Of a DNA stretch of 64,000 nucleotides, positions 39,167 through 50,809 are shown one piece after another. The notes beneath the pieces are model-generated. The model did no database searches, had not been told where the DNA came from, and saw nothing but the letters and a program-made list of their open reading frames with translations. The position numbers and the translations under genes were made by a program. The number at the start of each line of letters is the position of its first letter. Within the stretch, counting starts at the first letter, position 1. Origin of the DNA: Gammaproteobacteria bacterium. GTDB taxonomy: Bacteria; Pseudomonadota; Gammaproteobacteria; SZUA-229. The DNA lies in NCBI GenBank assembly GCA_029882395.1, contig JAOUKT010000007.1, forward strand, positions 19,797 to 83,796, given 5' to 3'.

Positions 39167-39655
39167 TTATCTATATGTTGAATCAGCTTGTTTACAGGCT
39201 GCAATATCATTTTCGAACTTATCACCGACTGCCAGTAGTTTCTCTTTTGTCATGATTTGCTCACCGCGCTTTTCAAAATGGTATTCAAACACGGATGTTT
39301 CAACAATAGAGTCAACCGGACAGGCTTCCTCACAAAATCCGCAAAAAATACATTTGAATAAATCGATATCATACCGGGTCGTTCTGCGGGAGCCGTCTTC
39401 GCGCACTTTAGAATCTATCGTAATCGCCAGCGCCGGGCACACCGCTTCACACAACTTGCAGGCAATGCAACGCTCTTCACCATTCGCATAACGACGCAAG
39501 GCATGCAAACCCCTAAACCGGTTTGAGATTGGTGTCTTTTCTTCCGGGTACTGCACGGTAACCTTTCTGGCAAAAAGATAACGACCTGTCAGCATCATGC
39601 CTTTGAACATTTCCAGTAACAGAAAACTTTGAAGATAATGTTTAAGAAGTCTCAT
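39167..39655 (-). CDS. nuoI: NADH-quinone oxidoreductase subunit I
   Basis: Carries two [4Fe-4S] clusters (N6a and N6b) of the hydrophilic arm of complex I. The 162 residues have two complete ferredoxin motifs: Cys63, Cys66, Cys69, Cys73 and Cys102, Cys105, Cys108, Cys112. It follows nuoH by nine nucleotides. Confidence 0.98.
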   Translation of the reverse strand: MRLLKHYLQSFLLLEMFKGMMLTGRYLFARKVTVQYPEEKTPISNRFRGLHALRRYANGEERCIACKLCEAVCPALAITIDSKVREDGSRRTTRYDIDLFKCIFCGFCEEACPVDSIVETSVFEYHFEKRGEQIMTKEKLLAVGDKFENDIAACKQADSTYR

Positions 39656-39664
39656 AGTATCTAC

Positions 39665-40738
39665 CTACAGCGCCACTGAAATCGACCAGGGGCCAACTTT
39701 CATCAGAAACATAATGGCTTCGACAAATAACCAGATGATCGTTACCGGAATAAATACTTTCCAGCCCAGTCGCATAATCTGATCATAACGATAACGAGGG
39801 AAGGTTGCCCTCAACCAAAGGAAAACAAAAACAAAAAATGATGTTTTTATCAGGAACCAGGCAATACTGGGCTGAGTTAAAAATTCAAGACTCGTGCCAG
39901 ACAGCACACCGAAGCCCTGAAGCGGCGACAACCATCCGCCAAGAAACAAAATAGCCGTCAGCGCAGCAATCAATATTATGTTGGCATATTCTGCAAGGAA
40001 AAAGACGGCAAATGCCATGCCTGAATATTCCACATGGAAGCCGGCAACGATCTCAGACTCCCCTTCTGCCACATCGAAAGGAGCACGGTTAGTTTCAGCG
40101 ACCCCCGAAATAAAATAAACAAAGAACAGTGGCAATAATGGCCAGATATACCAGCTGCCGACACCACCCGACTGACCCATTACTATATCGTGCAAGTTAA
40201 GACTACCGGCGGCCATTAAAACCCCAACCAGCGCGAAACCCATGGCGATTTCATAGGCGACAATCTGTGCTGCCGAACGCAGCGCACCCATCATTGCGTA
40301 CTTAGAATTTGATGCCCAGCCCGCGATAATAACACCATAAACACCCACCGAGGTCAGTGCCAGAATGTATAACAAGCTCGCATCTAATGAAGATAACAGT
40401 AAGGTATCGTTAAATGGAATCACGGCCCATGCAGCCAGTGAAGGCCCGATGGCTAAAATAGGCGCTACCAGAAACAGGAAACGATTGGCATTCGTAGGAA
40501 TGACTATTTCCTTGAACATCAATTTAACGGCATCAGCAATAGGCTGTAACCAGCCGCGGGGACCAACCCGGTTCGGCCCGATTCTCACCTGCATATAACT
40601 GATAATTTTTCTCTCAGCATAAGTAGTATAAGCCACGGCCAGCATCAACGGTGCGACGATTGCAACAATTTTAAACAACACCTGCAAAGCATCAGGCATC
40701 CAATTCCATACTGATATCAGCATTTCAAGCATGGTCAT
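39665..40738 (-). CDS. nuoH: NADH-quinone oxidoreductase subunit H
   Basis: Eight-helix membrane subunit of complex I that forms much of the quinone-binding chamber; 357 residues. Signatures include [41 protein letters not shown] and [19 protein letters not shown]. It starts six nucleotides after nuoG. Confidence 0.98.
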   Translation of the reverse strand: MTMLEMLISVWNWMPDALQVLFKIVAIVAPLMLAVAYTTYAERKIISYMQVRIGPNRVGPRGWLQPIADAVKLMFKEIVIPTNANRFLFLVAPILAIGPSLAAWAVIPFNDTLLLSSLDASLLYILALTSVGVYGVIIAGWASNSKYAMMGALRSAAQIVAYEIAMGFALVGVLMAAGSLNLHDIVMGQSGGVGSWYIWPLLPLFFVYFISGVAETNRAPFDVAEGESEIVAGFHVEYSGMAFAVFFLAEYANIILIAALTAILFLGGWLSPLQGFGVLSGTSLEFLTQPSIAWFLIKTSFFVFVFLWLRATFPRYRYDQIMRLGWKVFIPVTIIWLFVEAIMFLMKVGPWSISVAL

Positions 40739-40744
40739 AAACCC

Positions 40745-43132
40745 TTAAATTTTTTCCACAGTTATGGTGCTATATGCACCACCCAAACCAGCTGTTTCTG
40801 CCAAACCTGCCGGTATACCTATATTATTGTCAGCGATAGCTTCGTCTATCGACAGAGCCATTACAATCGTCTTATTATTTTGTTTAATACAGACTTTGTC
40901 CGCTGCCTTTATTTTTAACTTATCAGCTTGTTTAGAATTTAGTTTTACAAAAGCCACGTTTGCATCGTCTGTTTGTTGCAATGGCACTGATCTGCGTACC
41001 AGCATATCGCCCGCATAAATCGGTGTATCACCCATACGCACGATGCCAGCAAGATCTGCATACTGAGCCACAGTATCAGCGACCTTGTTATTATCGAGCG
41101 ATATATCAGAGCAAAATGTTTTCAGCTCCTGCATAACATCATCTGATGAAAGCTGCTCAAAACCATCAAGGTCAAACTGGTTTGCCAGTACCCGTATCAC
41201 CTTCCAGCCAGGACGAGACTCACCCAAAGGCGAGACACAGCCCTTGGCACTTTGCCAAAAACCTTCCATATTGACATAACTGCCCGAGGTTTCAGCGAAA
41301 CTGGCAACTGGCAGGATCACGTCTGCGTATTCTTTCATCGCGTCACTTGCATAGGCGCTCAATACGACAACAAATTCTGCTTCTTTCATCGCCATCAATG
41401 CACCGGCAGAATCACTGCAGTCTAACTCAGGCTCAACATTCAGGTTAATAAAAGCTTTTGTATTGCCCTTCAGCATTTGTGCTGCATCAGCACCAGCCGA
41501 AGCCGAAGCAACACCGCCGGCCAGGCGATGAGGCACGGCACCGGCCAGCCAGGCGCCGGCTGTATTTGAAAACTCAGGCGTATAAGCCAGCTGACTCTGT
41601 GTATTGCTGGCAATTTCGTAAGCTAAAGAGCGGATCAGTGCAAACTGTGGGTGATTAACGGCAATATTGCCGAGCAGAACCACTGACTTATCCGCTTTAT
41701 CCGATGATAAGGCATCAACAATCGCTTTATGCTGCGTTGTTACCGTCGCTGCATTTACAATTGTTTGTAAATGCGCCGCAACAGCTTGTGTCGATTTCTC
41801 ACAAGCGGCTTTTGCAAGCGCTGCAAGCTCAGGCACCATTTCGCCAATGTCTGTCACCAGGCCTGTTTTAACTTTAAAATTAAACCGATAATCGCAAGGG
41901 TTAACAAAGCTGACATTGGCATCATGGTGCTGAACCGCTTTGCGAATACGGTGGGCGACAATCGGCTGTTCTTTACGAATATTGCTGCCCACTAACAGCA
42001 GCGAATTAACCTTTTCTATGTCTTTAATATTCATACCCAGCCAGGGCATAACTGGCGCGCTGTGCTGGTCTGAAAAGTCAACCTGACGCAGTCGATGGTC
42101 AATATTATTAGAACCAATACCTCGCATCATTTTCTGCAACAGATACAGCTCTTCTAAGGTTGAGGTAGCCGAAACCAGAGAAGCGATACTTTCAGCGCCA
42201 CTGGCTTTAATGATTTTATTTAGTGCGGCATGACTGGTTTCAAATGCCGTCTGCCATTCGGTTTCAACCCATTCTCCGTTTTCTTTTACCAGTGGTCGCG
42301 TCACACGATCATTGCTATAGATGCCGGCATAGCTGAAGCGGTCACGATCTGAAATCCAGACTTCGTTGAGGTCTTCGTTATCACGTGGTGCAACCCGAAC
42401 CACCTTGTCACGTAAAGTATGAATAAAAATATTCGAGCCGACAGAGTCGTGCGGTGCAATCGCCGGGTGCTGTGTCATTTCCCAGGCACGTGCCGCGTAT
42501 TGAGAAGGTTTTGCCGTCAATGCGCCCACCGGACATATATCGATCACATTGCCGGACATTTCAGAAGCCACTGATTTTTCAATATAAGTACCGATTTCCA
42601 TGCTATCGCCGCGACCAATACCGCCAAGTTCGCGCATGCCGGCAATCTCTTCACCAAAACGCACACAACGGGTACAGTGAATACAGCGGGTAAACTCGGT
42701 AGCAATCAACGGACCGATATTTTTATCGAAAACTACGCGCTTAGTATCGGAATATTGAGAGACATCACCGCCATAACCCATGGCAACATCCTGTAACTCA
42801 CATTCACCGCCCTGATCACAGATCGGGCAATCCAAAGGGTGATTAATTAACAGGAATTCCATAGTGGATTTCTGAGCATCGAGCGCTTTTTGAGAGAGCG
42901 TATGCACAACCATGCCATCCATCACCGGTGTCGCACAGGCCGGCATCGGCTTAGGTGCTTTTTCAACATCGACCAGGCACATACGGCAATTAGCAGAAAC
43001 CGAAAGTTTTTTGTGATAGCAGAAACGCGGAATATTAATGCCTGCTTTATCGGTCACTTCGATCAGCATGGCACCCTTAGGCGCTTCATATTGCTGACCA
43101 TCGACGGTTATTGTTATCAGCTCTTCACTCAT
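40745..43132 (-). CDS. nuoG: NADH-quinone oxidoreductase subunit G
   Basis: Largest peripheral complex I subunit, 795 residues. The N terminus binds a [2Fe-2S] cluster (Cys38, Cys49, Cys52, Cys66), then a [4Fe-4S] cluster with the unusual histidine ligand (HPLDCPICDQGGEC, about 98-111) and another in CIHCTRC plus CPVGAL. The rest is a molybdopterin-oxidoreductase-like fold that lacks the cofactor. Its order after nuoF (23 nt) is standard. Confidence 0.97.
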   Translation of the reverse strand: MSEELITITVDGQQYEAPKGAMLIEVTDKAGINIPRFCYHKKLSVSANCRMCLVDVEKAPKPMPACATPVMDGMVVHTLSQKALDAQKSTMEFLLINHPLDCPICDQGGECELQDVAMGYGGDVSQYSDTKRVVFDKNIGPLIATEFTRCIHCTRCVRFGEEIAGMRELGGIGRGDSMEIGTYIEKSVASEMSGNVIDICPVGALTAKPSQYAARAWEMTQHPAIAPHDSVGSNIFIHTLRDKVVRVAPRDNEDLNEVWISDRDRFSYAGIYSNDRVTRPLVKENGEWVETEWQTAFETSHAALNKIIKASGAESIASLVSATSTLEELYLLQKMMRGIGSNNIDHRLRQVDFSDQHSAPVMPWLGMNIKDIEKVNSLLLVGSNIRKEQPIVAHRIRKAVQHHDANVSFVNPCDYRFNFKVKTGLVTDIGEMVPELAALAKAACEKSTQAVAAHLQTIVNAATVTTQHKAIVDALSSDKADKSVVLLGNIAVNHPQFALIRSLAYEIASNTQSQLAYTPEFSNTAGAWLAGAVPHRLAGGVASASAGADAAQMLKGNTKAFINLNVEPELDCSDSAGALMAMKEAEFVVVLSAYASDAMKEYADVILPVASFAETSGSYVNMEGFWQSAKGCVSPLGESRPGWKVIRVLANQFDLDGFEQLSSDDVMQELKTFCSDISLDNNKVADTVAQYADLAGIVRMGDTPIYAGDMLVRRSVPLQQTDDANVAFVKLNSKQADKLKIKAADKVCIKQNNKTIVMALSIDEAIADNNIGIPAGLAETAGLGGAYSTITVEKI

Positions 43133-43155
43133 TTCTTATAAACCGGTCCTGACAT

Positions 43156-44436
43156 TCACGCCGCACCAACCATGCTGCGCTTATGTTCAATATAATATTC
43201 AAATTCATGACGGAAATGTTTTACAAAACTGCGCACCGGCATTGCTGCCGCATCGCCTAATGCACAAATTGTTCTGCCTTCGATTTTGCTGGCCACATCA
43301 TCCAGTTTATCCAGGTCTTCCGGCAAACCCTTGCCTTCAACGATGCGCGTCAACATGCGGTATAACCAGCCGGTGCCTTCGCGACAAGGCGTACACTGGC
43401 CACACGATTCGGAATAATAAAAGCGCGACAAACGATGCAGCGCTTTCACCATATCGGTACTGTCATCCATCACGATAACAGCGCCTGAACCGAGCATGGA
43501 ACCCGTTACTTTTGTGATCGAGTCGTAGTCCATATTGGCCTGCATCATTAATTCTGCAGGTACAACCGGCACTGAAGAACCGCCGGGAATAACCGCTTTT
43601 AATTGACGACCTTTGCTCACACCACCTGCCATTTGCAGCAAATCTTTAAACGGTGTACCCATAGCAATTTCAAAATTTCCCGGTGCATTGACATGGCCTG
43701 AGACTGAAAACAACTTCACGCCACCGGCGTTCGGCACGCCAAACTTTGCAAACCACTCACCGCCATTACGAATAATCGACGGCACTGATGACAGCGACTC
43801 TGTATTATTAATTGTTGTCGGCTTGCCATACAACCCGACATTGGCAGGAAACGGCGGTTTAAAGCGAGGCTGGCCTTTTTTGCCTTCCAGAGACTCAAGT
43901 AAAGCGGTCTCTTCGCCACAGATATATGCACCGGCACCGAGTGAAGGATACAGCTCAAAATCAATACCCGAGCCAAGAATATTTTTACCTAAAAAACCCT
44001 TTTCATAGGCTTCTTTAACCGCCTGTGAAAAACGAATATACGGTTCATCCATAAATTCGCCGCGCATGTAGTTATAACCCACGGTAGCGCCGATGGCGTA
44101 TCCACCGATCATCATGCCTTCAACTAATGCATGTGGATTAAAACGCAGGATATCACGGTCTTTACAGGTACCCGGTTCAGATTCATCCGAGTTGCAGACA
44201 ATATATTTTTGCCCGGGCGCATTGCGTGGCATAAAACTCCACTTCAGGCCCGTTGGAAAACCCGCTCCACCACGACCGCGTAAGCCGGACGCTTTCATGA
44301 TTTCGATAACGTCTTCCGGTGATAGCTTTTCATCAACGATTTTACGGATCGACTCATAACCACCGACCTTAAGATAATTCTCAAAAGTCCATGGTTGATC
44401 AAATTTTAATGTTGCAAAACAAACTTCGTTAGCCAT
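43156..44436 (-). CDS. nuoF: NADH-quinone oxidoreductase subunit F
   Basis: NADH-binding subunit with FMN and the [4Fe-4S] cluster N3; 426 residues. NADH/FMN motifs are [13 protein letters not shown] (51-63) and [19 protein letters not shown]; the cluster ligands are Cys345, Cys348, Cys351 (SCGQCTPC) and Cys391. It lies 17 nt after nuoE. Confidence 0.98.
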   Translation of the reverse strand: MANEVCFATLKFDQPWTFENYLKVGGYESIRKIVDEKLSPEDVIEIMKASGLRGRGGAGFPTGLKWSFMPRNAPGQKYIVCNSDESEPGTCKDRDILRFNPHALVEGMMIGGYAIGATVGYNYMRGEFMDEPYIRFSQAVKEAYEKGFLGKNILGSGIDFELYPSLGAGAYICGEETALLESLEGKKGQPRFKPPFPANVGLYGKPTTINNTESLSSVPSIIRNGGEWFAKFGVPNAGGVKLFSVSGHVNAPGNFEIAMGTPFKDLLQMAGGVSKGRQLKAVIPGGSSVPVVPAELMMQANMDYDSITKVTGSMLGSGAVIVMDDSTDMVKALHRLSRFYYSESCGQCTPCREGTGWLYRMLTRIVEGKGLPEDLDKLDDVASKIEGRTICALGDAAAMPVRSFVKHFRHEFEYYIEHKRSMVGAA

Positions 44437-44453
44437 TGCTATAATCCCGATTT

Positions 44454-44963
44454 TTAATCCAAGCCGTCCAGAATTTCGTCTATTTTTTCTGCTGTCAGTT
44501 TTTCAAAATAAACGTGATCGACTTGCATCATTGGCCCGGCTGCACAGGCGGCCAGGCATTCTTCTTCTTTTTTAAGATAGATCCGGCCATCATCTGTTGA
44601 CTCGCCTATTTTTATGCCCAGTTTTTTCTCTACATAATCAACAATCGTATCCGAACCCATCAGCATGCAGGAAATATTAGTGCAGATAGCCACATTATGG
44701 CGCGCTACTGGCTTGGTTTCATACATGGAATAAAAACTGGCCACTTCATAGACAGCAATTTTATCCAGTTCGAGATAATCAGCCACAGCATCCATCAGTT
44801 CAATTGTCAGAAAACCATTATTCTGATGCTGAACAGCATTTAATGCACCCAGCAGCGCCGAGCGTTTTTGCTCTGCAGGGTAACGGGAAATCCAGTCATC
44901 TATTACTTCAATGGTATGGGCTGTAAGTAAGTTATTATTATTTGTCATAATTTTTGTCGTCAT
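44454..44963 (-). CDS. nuoE: NADH-quinone oxidoreductase subunit E
   Basis: Thioredoxin-like subunit that binds the [2Fe-2S] cluster N1a through Cys94, Cys99, Cys136 and Cys140. The frame stays open to 45017, but the ATG at 44963 is chosen because it lies beyond the nuoD stop (44977) and gives 169 residues, the normal length; the longer form would add an unrelated 18-residue leader. A second Met six codons on is also possible. The ribosome site is weak either way. Confidence 0.93.
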   Translation of the reverse strand: MTTKIMTNNNNLLTAHTIEVIDDWISRYPAEQKRSALLGALNAVQHQNNGFLTIELMDAVADYLELDKIAVYEVASFYSMYETKPVARHNVAICTNISCMLMGSDTIVDYVEKKLGIKIGESTDDGRIYLKKEEECLAACAAGPMMQVDHVYFEKLTAEKIDEILDGLD

Positions 44964-44976
44964 TATTTGGCCGCCG

Positions 44977-46230
44977 TTAGCGGTCAATCTCACCAAATAC
45001 GATATCTTGTGTGCCAATCACAGCCACCACATCAGACAACATGTGCCCGACGGTCATTTCATGCATCGCTGACAGATGAGCAAAACCCGGTGCGCGTACT
45101 TTTAAGCGATAGGGTTTATTGGCACCATCAGAAACCAGATAGACACCAAACTCACCTTTTGGATGCTCAACCGCCGCATACGATTCACCCACAGGTAAAC
45201 AGAAGCCTTCGGTGAACAATTTGAAGTGATGAATTAAGGACTCCATATCCGCCTTCATTTCTTCACGGCGCGGTGGCGCAAACTTGTGGTCTTCTAAAAT
45301 AACCGGGCCAGGATTCGTTTTAAGCCATTCGACGCACTGTTTGATAATGCGATTGGACTGGCGCATTTCTTCAACACGTACCAGATACCGGTCATAACAG
45401 TCGCCATTCGTGCCCACCGGAATATCAAAATCCAGTTTGTTATAGGTTTCATACGGCTGTTTTTTCCGCAAATCCCATTCGATACCGGAGCCACGTAACA
45501 TCGCACCGGTAAAACCAAGCTGCTTGGCGCGCTCTGGTGAAACAATGCCAATATCGACGGTACGCTGCTTCCAGATACGGTTATCGGTTAACAGTGTTTC
45601 ATATTCATCAACATAAGTCGGGAAGCGACTGGTAAAGTCTTCTATAAAGTCCAACAGCGAACCTTCGCGGTTTTTGTTGAGGCCATTGACTTCTTTTTTG
45701 CTATGCCATTTTGATTCTTTATATTTTGGCATGACATTGGGCAGGTCCCTGTTAACACCACCCGGGCGATAATACGTTGCGTGCATACGCGCACCCGAAA
45801 CCGCTTCATACATATCCATTAAATCTTCACGTTCACGGAAAGCATAAAGAAAGATGGTCATCGCACCGACATCCAGACCGTGCGTTCCAATCCACATCAG
45901 GTGATTGAGTATGCGTGTAATTTCATCGAACATGACGCGGATATATTGTGCACGTTCAGGCACCTCTATGCCCAGCAGGTTTTCAATCGCCATGACATAA
46001 CCGTGCTCATTACACATCATCGAAACATAGTCGAGACGATCCATGTAGCCAATGCTCTGGTTATAAGGCTTTGACTCCGCTAATTTTTCGGTTGCCCGGT
46101 GCAGCAAACCAATGTGCGGGTCAGCCCGCTGGATCACTTCGCCGTCCATTTCCAGAACCAGACGCAAAACACCATGCGCCGCCGGATGCTGAGGACCGAA
46201 ATTTAAAGTGTAGTTATGGATTTCAGGCAT
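44977..46230 (-). CDS. nuoD: NADH-quinone oxidoreductase subunit D
   Basis: The 49-kDa-type subunit that forms the quinone site with NuoB and NuoH. The ATG at 46230 ([20 protein letters not shown]) is preferred, giving 417 residues: AAGGTG sits seven bases upstream, while an upstream in-frame ATG would add 12 unusual residues. The chosen start overlaps the nuoC stop by eight bases. NuoD is separate from NuoC here, unlike the NuoCD fusion of enterics. Confidence 0.96.
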   Translation of the reverse strand: MPEIHNYTLNFGPQHPAAHGVLRLVLEMDGEVIQRADPHIGLLHRATEKLAESKPYNQSIGYMDRLDYVSMMCNEHGYVMAIENLLGIEVPERAQYIRVMFDEITRILNHLMWIGTHGLDVGAMTIFLYAFREREDLMDMYEAVSGARMHATYYRPGGVNRDLPNVMPKYKESKWHSKKEVNGLNKNREGSLLDFIEDFTSRFPTYVDEYETLLTDNRIWKQRTVDIGIVSPERAKQLGFTGAMLRGSGIEWDLRKKQPYETYNKLDFDIPVGTNGDCYDRYLVRVEEMRQSNRIIKQCVEWLKTNPGPVILEDHKFAPPRREEMKADMESLIHHFKLFTEGFCLPVGESYAAVEHPKGEFGVYLVSDGANKPYRLKVRAPGFAHLSAMHEMTVGHMLSDVVAVIGTQDIVFGEIDR

Positions 46231-46957
46231 CTGTAGCACCTTCTTTATTCTGCTCGTTCTGAGCATGCAGATATCGGTTGTCTTCTCGGATGACGCGCGG
46301 CACTAATACCCGCGGCTCTATACTGACCGGTTCGTAGATAACACGTTGCTGCTCGGGGTCATAACGCATCTCGACGTTACCAATCAACGGAAAGTCTTTT
46401 CTGAAAGGATGACCAACAAAGCCGTAATCGGTCAGAATACGGCGCAAATCAGGGTGGTTTTCATACACAATGCCATACAGGTCAAACGCTTCACGCTCAT
46501 ACCAGTTAGCCGAGTTCCAGACATCAATCACAGATGGCAATAACGGAAACTGATTGTCTTTTGCAAAACTGCGCAGGCGCAAGCGGTGATTATGCCGATA
46601 AGAAATTAAATGAATAACAGAGGCAAAACGAGGAATGTCATTGTTACCTGCATTTAGCTCGTCACCAAAACGTAAACGCCCGGTATCTGCCGGCTCAACA
46701 CCACGACTAAAACCGGTAGCGGATGCACCATCGGTTGACCATTCCGTTTTGCCGTAAGCGATGTAATCAACGCCGCATAAATCGATTAACTGCTCAAAAG
46801 CCAGATCATCATGATCACGCAATGTTGTTGCCACCGAAACTAAATTTTCTGACGCCACCTCAATCGTGATTTCATTACAATCAACGACTATCGTCTGGAT
46901 CTGTGACGCCAGAATTGTTTGTAATTTTTCAGACAAATCTTGCAATTTATTCGACAT
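46223..46957 (-). CDS. nuoC: NADH-quinone oxidoreductase subunit C
   Basis: The 30-kDa-type subunit of the hydrophilic arm, about 244 residues. The signature [20 protein letters not shown] with [19 protein letters not shown] is clear. The ATG at 46957 ([12 protein letters not shown]) is preferred to a TTG five codons upstream. The insertion near 70-100 (around [21 protein letters not shown]) is slightly long compared with short NuoC proteins. It follows nuoB by 53 nt and overlaps nuoD. Confidence 0.95.
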   Translation of the reverse strand: MSNKLQDLSEKLQTILASQIQTIVVDCNEITIEVASENLVSVATTLRDHDDLAFEQLIDLCGVDYIAYGKTEWSTDGASATGFSRGVEPADTGRLRFGDELNAGNNDIPRFASVIHLISYRHNHRLRLRSFAKDNQFPLLPSVIDVWNSANWYEREAFDLYGIVYENHPDLRRILTDYGFVGHPFRKDFPLIGNVEMRYDPEQQRVIYEPVSIEPRVLVPRVIREDNRYLHAQNEQNKEGATDA

Positions 46958-47010
46958 GGGTCTTTTTCTCAACTTATCCGTATTGGTTTATTCTTTTCTA
47001 CTATCTGTTT

Positions 47011-47490
47011 TTATCGCGCAATAGTATTGGTATGTCTAATTTTATTATGTAATTGCAAAAGACCGTAAATCAGCGCTTCAGCCGTTGGCGGACAACCCGG
47101 CACATAGATATCAACCGGTACGATACGGTCGCAACCACGCACAACTGAATACGAATAGTGATAATAACCACCACCATTAGCACAGGAACCCATCGAGACA
47201 ACCCATCGCGGCTCAGCCATCTGGTCATAAACCTTTCTTAAAGCCGGTGCCATTTTATTGGTTAAAGTACCCGCCACAATCATCACATCGGATTGCCTTG
47301 GTGAACCACGGAATACACCCATGCCAAAACGATCCAGATCATATCGAGATGCCGCAGCGTGCATCATTTCTACCGCACAGCAGGCCAGACCAAACGTCAT
47401 GGGCCACATAGAACCGGTTCTTGCCCAGTTAATCAGCTTATCGGCTGACGTAGTGGCAAAGCCCTGTTCGAATACACCTTCTATTCCCAC
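47011..47490 (-). CDS. nuoB: NADH-quinone oxidoreductase subunit B
   Basis: Holds cluster N2, the electron donor to quinone. With a GTG start at 47490 the protein is 159 residues, beginning [10 protein letters not shown] as its homologues do after the first Met; AAGGAG lies seven bases upstream. An in-frame GTG at 47511 would add seven residues and lacks a good ribosome site. Cluster ligands are Cys37, Cys38, Cys103 and Cys133. The start overlaps the nuoA stop by ten bases. Confidence 0.97.
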   Translation of the reverse strand: MGIEGVFEQGFATTSADKLINWARTGSMWPMTFGLACCAVEMMHAAASRYDLDRFGMGVFRGSPRQSDVMIVAGTLTNKMAPALRKVYDQMAEPRWVVSMGSCANGGGYYHYSYSVVRGCDRIVPVDIYVPGCPPTAEALIYGLLQLHNKIRHTNTIAR

Positions 47491-47840
47491 TCCAGCGCTC
47501 CTTTTTTCCACTCGTAGATAAAACCGATAACCAAAATGCCGAGGAAGATTCCCATCGCAACCACACCGAACAGACCGACCTTATCAAGCACAACAGCCCA
47601 TGGAAACAAAAAGGCTATTTCCAGATCAAAAATGATAAACAGGATAGCGACCAGATAAAAGCGCACATCAAATTTCAGGCGCGAATCTTCAAATGCCTCG
47701 AAACCACATTCGAACGGCGAGTTTTTTTCTTTATCAGGGAGACTAGGCGCCAATACAAAGCCACCCAGCACAATCATAATGCCGCCAATGGCAAGACCGA
47801 TGATTAGAAAAATCAAAACTGGAAGATAATTTTCGAGCAT
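47481..47840 (-). CDS. nuoA: NADH-quinone oxidoreductase subunit A
   Basis: Three-helix membrane subunit at the junction of the two arms of complex I. The ATG at 47840 ([11 protein letters not shown]) is preferred over one three codons earlier because AGGA lies eight bases before it; it gives 119 residues. The signature YECGFE-type loop appears as [29 protein letters not shown] (about 40-68 in two parts). It is the first gene of the nuo operon; the 260-nt AT-rich gap upstream should hold the promoter. Confidence 0.96.
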   Translation of the reverse strand: MLENYLPVLIFLIIGLAIGGIMIVLGGFVLAPSLPDKEKNSPFECGFEAFEDSRLKFDVRFYLVAILFIIFDLEIAFLFPWAVVLDKVGLFGVVAMGIFLGILVIGFIYEWKKGALEWE

Positions 47841-47849
47841 AGTCCCCAT

Positions 47850-48108
47850 CCTATCACTACTGCATTAGGAGTTTTTAGTAATTATTATTTTTTAAGATCT
47901 ATTTTTGCAAACAGAAAATTGAGAGCCATTTTTATAACAAATCAGTCCTAATTGACAGCTAATTTGCCATTGTATTTTTTTATATTTCAATCAATGTTTT
48001 TTTATTGAATATTCAAAACAGGCAGCAAAGCGCCCCTCATCAACTGATCAGGCTATTAAACCCTTGATAAGTAATAAAAAATATTCAAATATTAATTTTA
48101 AAAAAAGA
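47850..48108. other. AT-rich upstream region of the nuo operon
   Basis: 259 nt between nuoA and tRNA-Leu. It has T-rich sequence just past the tRNA 3' end (probable transcript end at 48101-48107) and a 12-bp palindrome TTGAATATTCAA (48005-48016). A nuo promoter must lie here, but no convincing -35/-10 pair was found. Confidence 0.5.
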
Positions 48109-48193
48109 TGGTGCCGATGGCCGGAGTCGAACCGGCACGGGTTGCCCCACCACCCCCTCAAGGTGGCGCGTCTACCAATTTCACCACATCGGC
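48109..48193 (-). tRNA. tRNA-Leu (anticodon GAG)
   Basis: 85 nt on the minus strand with encoded CCA. The acceptor GCCGATG/CATCGGC pairs perfectly, the anticodon GAG is at 48159-48157, and there is the long variable arm of a class II tRNA (TGGGGCAACCCG). It reads CUC and CUU codons. It lies directly downstream of secG, a common gammaproteobacterial order, and is followed by a T tract. Confidence 0.97.
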
Positions 48194-48200
48194 AATTTGA

Positions 48201-48563
48201 TTATTCGGCAGCTGGTACGTCGCTACCGTTAGATTCGGATTTAACCGCAGCTGGCATATCATCAACAACTGCTGCCGGCTTTTCCAGAGGCGCTGAGATC
48301 ACGCTATTGTTCACTACGCTGCCAGCCTGTTCACGATTAGACGCCATATAAGCCAGTGTAAGACTGACCACAAAAAAAGCTGTCGCAAACACCGCTGTTG
48401 TCGTACTTAAGAAGTTTGAAGAGCCCTGAGAACCAAACACACTGCCCGATGAACCACCGCCCAGAGCCGCACCCGCGTCTGCACCTTTGCCACGCTGCAG
48501 CAACACCAGAGCGATGATACCCACTGACAAAAACACATGAAAAACTAATAAGAATGATTGCAC
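48201..48563 (-). CDS. secG: Protein translocase subunit SecG
   Basis: Small SecYEG component, 120 residues, with two membrane helices (about 3-21 and 52-72). The middle loop LLQRGKGADAGAALGGGSSGSVFG is the family signature (two parts, about 22-44). The C-terminal tail is longer than minimal SecG and rich in Ala, Val and Glu. The start is GTG with GAGG eight bases upstream. It begins 10 nt after tpiA and ends just before the tRNA-Leu gene, so the tRNA may be processed from the same transcript. Confidence 0.96.
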   Translation of the reverse strand: MQSFLLVFHVFLSVGIIALVLLQRGKGADAGAALGGGSSGSVFGSQGSSNFLSTTTAVFATAFFVVSLTLAYMASNREQAGSVVNNSVISAPLEKPAAVVDDMPAAVKSESNGSDVPAAE

Positions 48564-48573
48564 TTTAATAACC

Positions 48574-49326
48574 TCAGCCAGCTGCCTGACACAACGCCAG
48601 GAAGTCTTCCGCGTTTAATGATGCACCACCAATCAAACCACCGTCAATATCTGGCTGTGCGATAAGATCAGCAACATTTCCCGGGTTCATGCTGCCGCCG
48701 TATAAAATTTGTACTTTTTCAGCAATCGCCGTATCGAGTTGAGCCAGTTTGTTACGAATAAACGCATGCACTTCCTGAGCCTGAGCAGGTGATGCCACTT
48801 TACCAGTACCAATGGCCCAGACCGGCTCATAGGCAATCACTGCATTCGCCAGTGAGGCAATACCCGCCGCTTCGATAACCGCATCAAGCTGACGTGCACA
48901 AACCGCTTCCGTGGTGCCGTTCTCACGCTCTTCCAGTAATTCGCCGATGCAGAAGATAGGTGTTAAGCCATGTCGCTGAGCCGCCATGTATTTTTGAGCC
49001 GAATCCTGATCCGTTTCACCATAAAGCGAACGGCGCTCAGAATGACCGATGATAACGTACTCACAACCGACATCTTTTAACATTTCAGCCGATACTTCAC
49101 CGGTAAATGCGCCTTTATCTTGCTCTGAGACGTCCTGCGCAGCCACTTTTACAACAGATGAAGCCGTAGCTGCTACAACAGCTGGTATATAGACATACGG
49201 TGCACCAACCACTACATCGCATTTCTGATCAGCACTTAAACCAGAAACCACACCTTCGATTAATGTCTTAACACTGTCACTGGTACCATTCATTTTCCAG
49301 TTACCAGCAATCATATTCTGTCGCAT
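48574..49326 (-). CDS. tpiA: Triosephosphate isomerase
   Basis: Interconverts glyceraldehyde 3-phosphate and dihydroxyacetone phosphate. The 250 residues show Lys11 (AGNWKMN), the catalytic His95 (IIGHSERR) and Glu167 (AYEPVWAIGTG, which also holds the mobile loop 6). The phosphate-binding GGSM and GGLIGGASL loops close the barrel. It is separated from glmM by 114 nt with a candidate promoter and leads into secG. Confidence 0.98.
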   Translation of the reverse strand: MRQNMIAGNWKMNGTSDSVKTLIEGVVSGLSADQKCDVVVGAPYVYIPAVVAATASSVVKVAAQDVSEQDKGAFTGEVSAEMLKDVGCEYVIIGHSERRSLYGETDQDSAQKYMAAQRHGLTPIFCIGELLEERENGTTEAVCARQLDAVIEAAGIASLANAVIAYEPVWAIGTGKVASPAQAQEVHAFIRNKLAQLDTAIAEKVQILYGGSMNPGNVADLIAQPDIDGGLIGGASLNAEDFLALCQAAG

Positions 49327-49381
49327 AAAGCTCTCCGTCCTAAATTAGTCGACCCGATTAGCCGAGTTCAAACGCGCTGCA

Positions 49382-49410
49382 ATCTTACCTATGCAGGGCC
49401 GATAAATCAA
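49382..49410 (-). promoter_or_regulatory. Candidate promoter of tpiA
   Basis: On the minus strand TTGATT (49410-49405), 17 nt, TAAGAT (49387-49382), about 55 nt before the tpiA ATG. Each box matches 4 of 6 positions. Confidence 0.35.
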
Positions 49411-49440
49411 TCGACACGGGCATAAGTCTCTGAAAAAACC

Positions 49441-50790
49441 TTATCCAGCCATCGCAGCAACTGAGTCACTGACGGCAGCGGCGATAGTTTGTGCCAGTTC
49501 AATCACCTGCGACTCAATTTCACCTTCTACCATCACCCGTATCAACGGCTCTGTTCCCGAAGCCCTCAACAGCACCCGGCCACGATCTTTTAACTCAAGT
49601 TCGGCCGCTTGCACCGCATCGAGCACCTGTTGATTTTGCAGCGGATCAGTTTTAAATGGCAGCGATACATTAATCATATGCTGCGGCATTTTTGTCATGC
49701 CCGATAACGCCTCAGCCAAACTTTGCTGACTTTCCGCCAGATAGGCCATAACCTGTAATGCAGAAACGATACCATCTCCGGTTGTGGTTCTGTCCAGACA
49801 GATGATGTGCCCGGACGACTCACCGCCCAGAGACCAGTCCTTTTGTTTTAACAATTCAAGTACAAAACGATCACCAACACCGCTGCGTTCAAACTCCAGA
49901 CCCATGGCTTTAATCGCCAGCTCCAGACCCATATTGCTCATTAAGGTACCCACAACACCGGCCTGTGATTGTCCGGACTGATGGCGTGAACAGGCAATTA
50001 AATAAAGGATTTCATCACCATCAATGATACGCCCGCGATGATCAACCATTGCCACCCGGTCACCGTCACCGTCGAAGGCAATGCCTAGATCGGCCTGATG
50101 CGCCAACACCGCCTGCTGAAGGTTTTCAGGATGCGTCGAACCACACGCTTCATTGATATTCAAACCATCCGGCATATTAGCAATGCTGACCACCTCGGCG
50201 CCCAGCTCTAAAAACACATCGGGCGCGATATGATACGTCGCACCATTGGCACAATCGAGCACCACCTTTAAACCAGCGAAGCGTGTACCTATCGGGATAC
50301 TCGCCTTGCAAGCCTCAATATAACGGCCATGCGCATCAATCACACGGGTTGCCTTGCCAAGTTTAGAGGATTCAGCCGTCGTCATCTCTTCTTCAAACGC
50401 TTTTTCAATTGCCAGCTCAGTCTCGTCAGGCAATTTTTCCCCTTCACCTGAAAAAATCTTAATGCCATTATCGTTAAACGGGTTATGCGAAGCACTAATA
50501 ACAATGCCAGCAGAAGCCCTTAAGGTACGGGTCAGGTATGCAATGCCCGGGGTTGGCATCGGCCCCAGCAAACGCACATCGACGCCCGCGGCTGACAACC
50601 CGGCCTCTAATGCTGATTCAAACATATAACCCGAAATACGGGTATCCTTACCCACCACTACCAGGCCGTTGCCTTGAGCGGCCAATACTTTACCAATTGC
50701 CCAGCCCAGCTTTAAAACCACTTCAGGCATCATCATGCCTTCACCGACTCGACCCCGAATACCATCCGTTCCAAAATATTTCTGACTCAT
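49441..50790 (-). CDS. glmM: Phosphoglucosamine mutase
   Basis: Converts glucosamine 6-phosphate to glucosamine 1-phosphate on the way to UDP-GlcNAc for peptidoglycan and LPS. The 449 residues have the phosphoserine Ser101 in ISASHNP, the metal loop DGDGDR (240-245), the sugar loop GEQSGH-like GGESSGH, and the C-terminal phosphate loop [11 protein letters not shown]. It follows folP by 19 nt, the usual ftsH-folP-glmM order. Confidence 0.98.
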   Translation of the reverse strand: MSQKYFGTDGIRGRVGEGMMMPEVVLKLGWAIGKVLAAQGNGLVVVGKDTRISGYMFESALEAGLSAAGVDVRLLGPMPTPGIAYLTRTLRASAGIVISASHNPFNDNGIKIFSGEGEKLPDETELAIEKAFEEEMTTAESSKLGKATRVIDAHGRYIEACKASIPIGTRFAGLKVVLDCANGATYHIAPDVFLELGAEVVSIANMPDGLNINEACGSTHPENLQQAVLAHQADLGIAFDGDGDRVAMVDHRGRIIDGDEILYLIACSRHQSGQSQAGVVGTLMSNMGLELAIKAMGLEFERSGVGDRFVLELLKQKDWSLGGESSGHIICLDRTTTGDGIVSALQVMAYLAESQQSLAEALSGMTKMPQHMINVSLPFKTDPLQNQQVLDAVQAAELELKDRGRVLLRASGTEPLIRVMVEGEIESQVIELAQTIAAAVSDSVAAMAG

Positions 50791-50809
50791 TTATTTGACC
50801 CTTGTTGTA

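Noticed and set aside
43613..44008. Plus-strand open frame (131 codons) opposite nuoF
   Set aside because: Antisense to a highly conserved gene; composition is that of a reverse-frame shadow.
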